This document shows positions 63,890-64,000 of a stretch of DNA of 64,000 bases, piece after piece. The notes below the pieces were generated by a model. The model had not been told where the DNA came from and did not search any database. It saw nothing but the letters and a program-made list of their open reading frames with translations. Location of the stretch: positions 38,264 to 102,263 of the forward strand of contig WOUP01000013.1 in the NCBI GenBank assembly GCA_009772895.1, written 5' to 3'. The number at the start of each line of letters is the position of its first letter. Position 1 is the first letter of the stretch. This stretch comes from Puniceicoccaceae bacterium 5H (GTDB taxonomy: Bacteria; Verrucomicrobiota; Verrucomicrobiia; Opitutales; Oceanipulchritudinaceae). The translations under genes and the position numbers were made by a program.

Positions 63890-64000
63890 CTTGCCTCGAG
63901 ACCACGCGCTTTCTGCATCCCGGCGGGATGCCAGCTTATAGCCGGTGGTTGAGCACGCGCAGCGCGCGACACCACCGGTTGCCCGTCACCCCCAGCAATC
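63890..64000 (+). repeat. Three-hairpin dispersed repeat, copy C (runs off the window)
   Basis: GCATCCC/GGGATGC (63915-63931) is followed by CAGCTTATAGCCGGTGGT paired with ACCACCGG (63942-63978) across CACGCGCAGCGCGCG. It matches copies A and B in order and sequence. The third hairpin would lie beyond the window. Confidence 0.65.

Overview
The window is GC-rich bacterial chromosome, densely coded on both strands, with no phage, plasmid, integrase or CRISPR signal. The mix of genes points to a Gram-negative member of the Verrucomicrobiota, most likely Opitutia (inference). Evidence is an outer-membrane toolkit (TonB receptor, beta-barrels ending in aromatic residues, an LpxI-type lipid A enzyme), a PEP-CTERM protein, a TIGR03790 protein, AP2-domain and lysine-rich H1-like proteins, and secreted proteins with type-3 thrombospondin-like Asp repeats.

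Layout. 1-9.8 kb: mostly minus-strand genes for a TIGR03790 protein (cut by the window edge), paired CrcB fluoride channels, a cell-wall amidase, a GH27 glycosidase, infC, a polyprenyl-phosphate sugar transferase, an A-type Fe-S protein, tRNA-Gln(CTG), a secreted beta-carbonic anhydrase and a large secreted LRR protein. 9.8-14.3 kb: plus-strand leuA (with a possible Leu-rich leader), lpxI, an H1-like/carbohydrate-binding-fold fusion and an orphan HicB. 14.3-27 kb: minus-strand beta-barrel, icd, a tandem RHH regulator, a LolA-like protein, secG, TonB receptor, parB, a LysM coiled-coil protein, fmt and a transglutaminase-like membrane protein.

26.5-34 kb is a sulfur-assimilation neighbourhood. 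A CbiX-type chelatase and SUMT (cobA) serve siroheme synthesis, divergent cysH encodes PAPS reductase, and cysI encodes the siroheme sulfite reductase. Within it lie a membrane TPR gene preceded by a strongly structured RNA with a terminator, a protein-kinase-like gene, and two copies of a three-hairpin repeat. 34-38.8 kb: ribE after an apparently inactive HtrA-like protein, a Tat-exported superoxide dismutase, a tandem-AP2 protein and a renalase-like FAD enzyme. 38.9-43.4 kb is a chaperone cluster on the minus strand: dnaK, a GrlR-like gene, groS and groL. A palindrome-rich region lies between dnaK and a divergent PEP-CTERM gene.

44-56 kb: clpS coupled to an unknown gene, an overlapping LOG/rhodanese/MauE-like set, a glycosyltransferase, a CoA-transferase-GNAT fusion, envelope proteins, the fabA-fabB pair for unsaturated fatty acids, an NTF2-like protein and an aldo/keto reductase. 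56-64 kb: a split ThrE-type exporter, a PTS EIIA-like protein coupled to a ClC chloride protein with CBS domains, a compositionally mosaic surface protein, proS, an isochorismatase-family hydrolase and a third copy of the three-hairpin repeat at the end.

Start codons were chosen from signal peptides, family length and Shine-Dalgarno sequence. Where the upstream alternative is TTG I normally preferred the first ATG or GTG. No database search was run, so all family assignments rest on recognised motifs.
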